This document shows positions 4,083 to 5,169 of a stretch of DNA of 5,169 nt, one piece after another (within the stretch, counting starts at the first letter, position 1; every line of letters starts with the position of its first letter). This stretch comes from Phormidesmis priestleyi. GTDB lineage: Bacteria; Cyanobacteriota; Cyanobacteriia; Phormidesmidales; Phormidesmidaceae. The position numbers were made by a program, and so were the translations under genes. The notes under the pieces are model-generated. The model was not told the origin of the DNA. It saw only the letters and a program-made list of their open reading frames with translations, and did no database searches. Location: positions 1 through 5,169 of the forward strand of contig QBMP01000303.1 in assembly GCA_003242115.1 (NCBI GenBank). The letters run 5' to 3'.

Positions 4083-5169
4083 AAGTCGAGATCGAGCATT
4101 TTGAGATCGAGTGTGAATAGCCTGGATTTCTGGTTGTTAGCGGTTGTTTGAGCTAAGACGAGGGTTGTTTGATGCTGCGGATCGGCGCTTAACGGGGTGA
4201 CTTGCCAGCTTTTCGGCCAGCTTTGGGGGGAGTTGATCGCACTGGGCAACCCTTGCAGCCGCGCAATGGGTGCAGCTTCTCTATCTAATAGAAAAATCTG
4301 TTGATCATCAGCAACGGCATAGCCCCAAGGCAAGGCGCTGACTTGAGTTGGCTGTATAGGAAGTCGAAGATGCTTGAGCTGAAAAGGCTTGAGCTGAATG
4401 AGAACAACTGAGCTGTCAGCATGGTTGCCAGAACTATTGCCAGAACTATTGCCAGAACCGTGAGCATTGGCGTCCATATCGGTGAACTGAGTTAATGCTA
4501 TGAGCTGATAAGGCTTAGCGGTCAGACTAACTTGAGTCAGCAATAAATCGAGCGAGAGCATTCCAATAAAGCGGCCTTTGCGGGTAAAGCCTTCGAGATA
4601 GGTTTTGGGCGATCGCAATGAGGTCTGTATGCGTAGCCAGTGTCGGCTGTCGATAGCGAGGACATCGAGCAACTGATACGGGATGTCTTTGAAAATTGAA
4701 CACCGTTCAGGCAGAGCGCTTAGACAGGGTTGAGAGATAGACGCTCGCTGCTCAGTTGGTTCACTCAGATGGTTTGGGGGTAAAGGGACGAGGATTTGTG
4801 CAACAGAAATGCTCGGAATCGTCGTCTTTAGCCCGATTGGACTACTCGTTTTATGAACTGCTCTGAGTTTGTGAAGGGCGCTGAGCATGGCATCGGCGCT
4901 AGCAAATCGCTGGTGGGGCTGCTTGTGAAGGGCAGTGGCTAGCAGGTAACGGGCCGCAGGTGTGAGCTTGTGAGGGAGCGGCACGGGCTGAGTTTGGTGG
5001 GCTTGGCGGAGGGTGTCGGGGTCGCCGGAGAAGGGGCGATCGCCCAACAGCATTTCATAGAGCATGATGCCCACGGCGTAGAGATCGCTGGCGGGAGATG
5101 AGTAGCCGCTGAAGCGTTCGGGGGCGGTGTAGGTGGGGGAGCCAATTTGAGAAAGGGAAAGCGGGGATG
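4073..5169 (-). CDS. Serine/threonine protein kinase, C-terminal part (5' end beyond right edge)
   Basis: 364 residues are visible and the frame is open to the right edge, so the N-lobe and catalytic loop are missing. Numbering visible residues, 8-17 (IGSPTYTAPE) are the end of the activation segment with the APE motif of subdomain VIII; SDLYAVG at 27-33 contains the invariant Asp of subdomain IX; RPFSGD lies around 44-49; and R87 in HQRFASA is the conserved Arg of subdomain XI. The kinase domain ends near residue 102. It should phosphorylate Ser/Thr on unknown targets. Residues 110-364 have no transmembrane helix and alternate short beta-like strands (WLRIQ, YLEGF, VVLIQLKPF, WGYAVADDQQIFLLDRE), ending in LDLDFIF. 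This resembles the C-terminal extension I recall from cyanobacterial soluble kinases and could be a propeller-like sensor or docking region; that is inference. A GTG at 5074-5072 is internal to the kinase domain and is not the start. Confidence 0.9.
   Translation of the reverse strand, partial: SPLSLSQIGSPTYTAPERFSGYSSPASDLYAVGIMLYEMLLGDRPFSGDPDTLRQAHQTQPVPLPHKLTPAARYLLATALHKQPHQRFASADAMLSALHKLRAVHKTSSPIGLKTTIPSISVAQILVPLPPNHLSEPTEQRASISQPCLSALPERCSIFKDIPYQLLDVLAIDSRHWLRIQTSLRSPKTYLEGFTRKGRFIGMLSLDLLLTQVSLTAKPYQLIALTQFTDMDANAHGSGNSSGNSSGNHADSSVVLIQLKPFQLKHLRLPIQPTQVSALPWGYAVADDQQIFLLDREAAPIARLQGLPSAINSPQSWPKSWQVTPLSADPQHQTTLVLAQTTANNQKSRLFTLDLKMLDLDFIF
4372..4398. repeat. 15-bp-spaced direct repeat in the kinase tail
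   Basis: GCTTGAGCTGAA is found at 4372-4383 and 4387-4398. The 15-bp offset keeps the frame and gives the duplicated FQLK pattern (QLKPFQLKH) in the kinase C-terminal region. Confidence 0.6.
4425..4460. repeat. 12-bp in-frame triple repeat in the kinase tail
   Basis: TTGCCAGAACTA at 4425-4436 and 4437-4448, then TTGCCAGAACCG at 4449-4460. On the minus strand it encodes a flexible GSGNSSGNSSGN segment, probably a surface loop between two strand-rich parts of the kinase C-terminal region. The copies are almost identical, suggesting recent expansion. Confidence 0.88.

Noticed and set aside
5072..5074. GTG as the start of a shorter 333-residue protein
   Set aside because: The frame stays open upstream and encodes the activation segment and APE motif, so this codon is internal to the kinase.
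4939..5145. Minus-strand 68-residue Pro/Ala-rich open frame
   Set aside because: It is an off-frame reading of the kinase C-lobe, where the APE and SDLYAVG motifs prove the true frame.

Overview
The window looks like cyanobacterial chromosome. The evidence is the gene content (a ThiD2-ThiE fusion followed by thiS, a DUF1517 protein, a DUF1565 beta-helix protein and a soluble Ser/Thr kinase with a long C-terminal region) and six copies of the HIP1 octamer GCGATCGC in 5.2 kb, at 372-379, 660-667, 2427-2434, 2658-2665, 4609-4616 and 5036-5043. Base composition is moderate and even. I see no rRNA, tRNA, CRISPR array, transposase or phage gene.

Layout. Positions 1-185 (minus) hold the signal peptide and first mature residues of a DUF1517-type protein whose remainder lies left of the window. 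Positions 339-569 (minus) are thiS and 553-1821 (minus) are the thiamine-phosphate synthase gene. These two overlap by 17 bases and form an operon running leftwards. A 343-385 bp divergent intergenic region (1822 to 2164 or 2206) separates them from a plus-strand gene (2207-4039) for a secreted DUF1565 beta-helix protein with a proline-rich linker and a C-terminal SPOR-like domain. Convergent to it, only 33 bp away, is the 3' part of a Ser/Thr protein kinase gene (4073 to the right edge, minus), whose N-lobe and catalytic loop lie outside the window.

How the genes relate. ThiS is the sulfur carrier for the thiazole half of thiamine, and ThiE joins thiazole phosphate to the pyrimidine. Their overlap suggests coupled translation. 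The DUF1517, DUF1565/SPOR and kinase genes have no evident functional link to thiamine synthesis. The first two are exported proteins and the third is a cytoplasmic regulator.

The most distinctive DNA-level feature is an abundance of short tandem duplications. Those inside genes have periods of 12 or 15 bp and keep the frame, lying in apparent linkers. Those between genes or on stop codons have periods of 10 or 13 bp. Two separate 13-bp tandem repeats each include the stop codon of a minus-strand gene. There is also a perfect 13-bp inverted repeat flanked by 10-bp direct repeats inside the DUF1565 gene, and operator-like inverted repeats over the putative promoter in the divergent region. I did not find a clearly new multi-gene system here.
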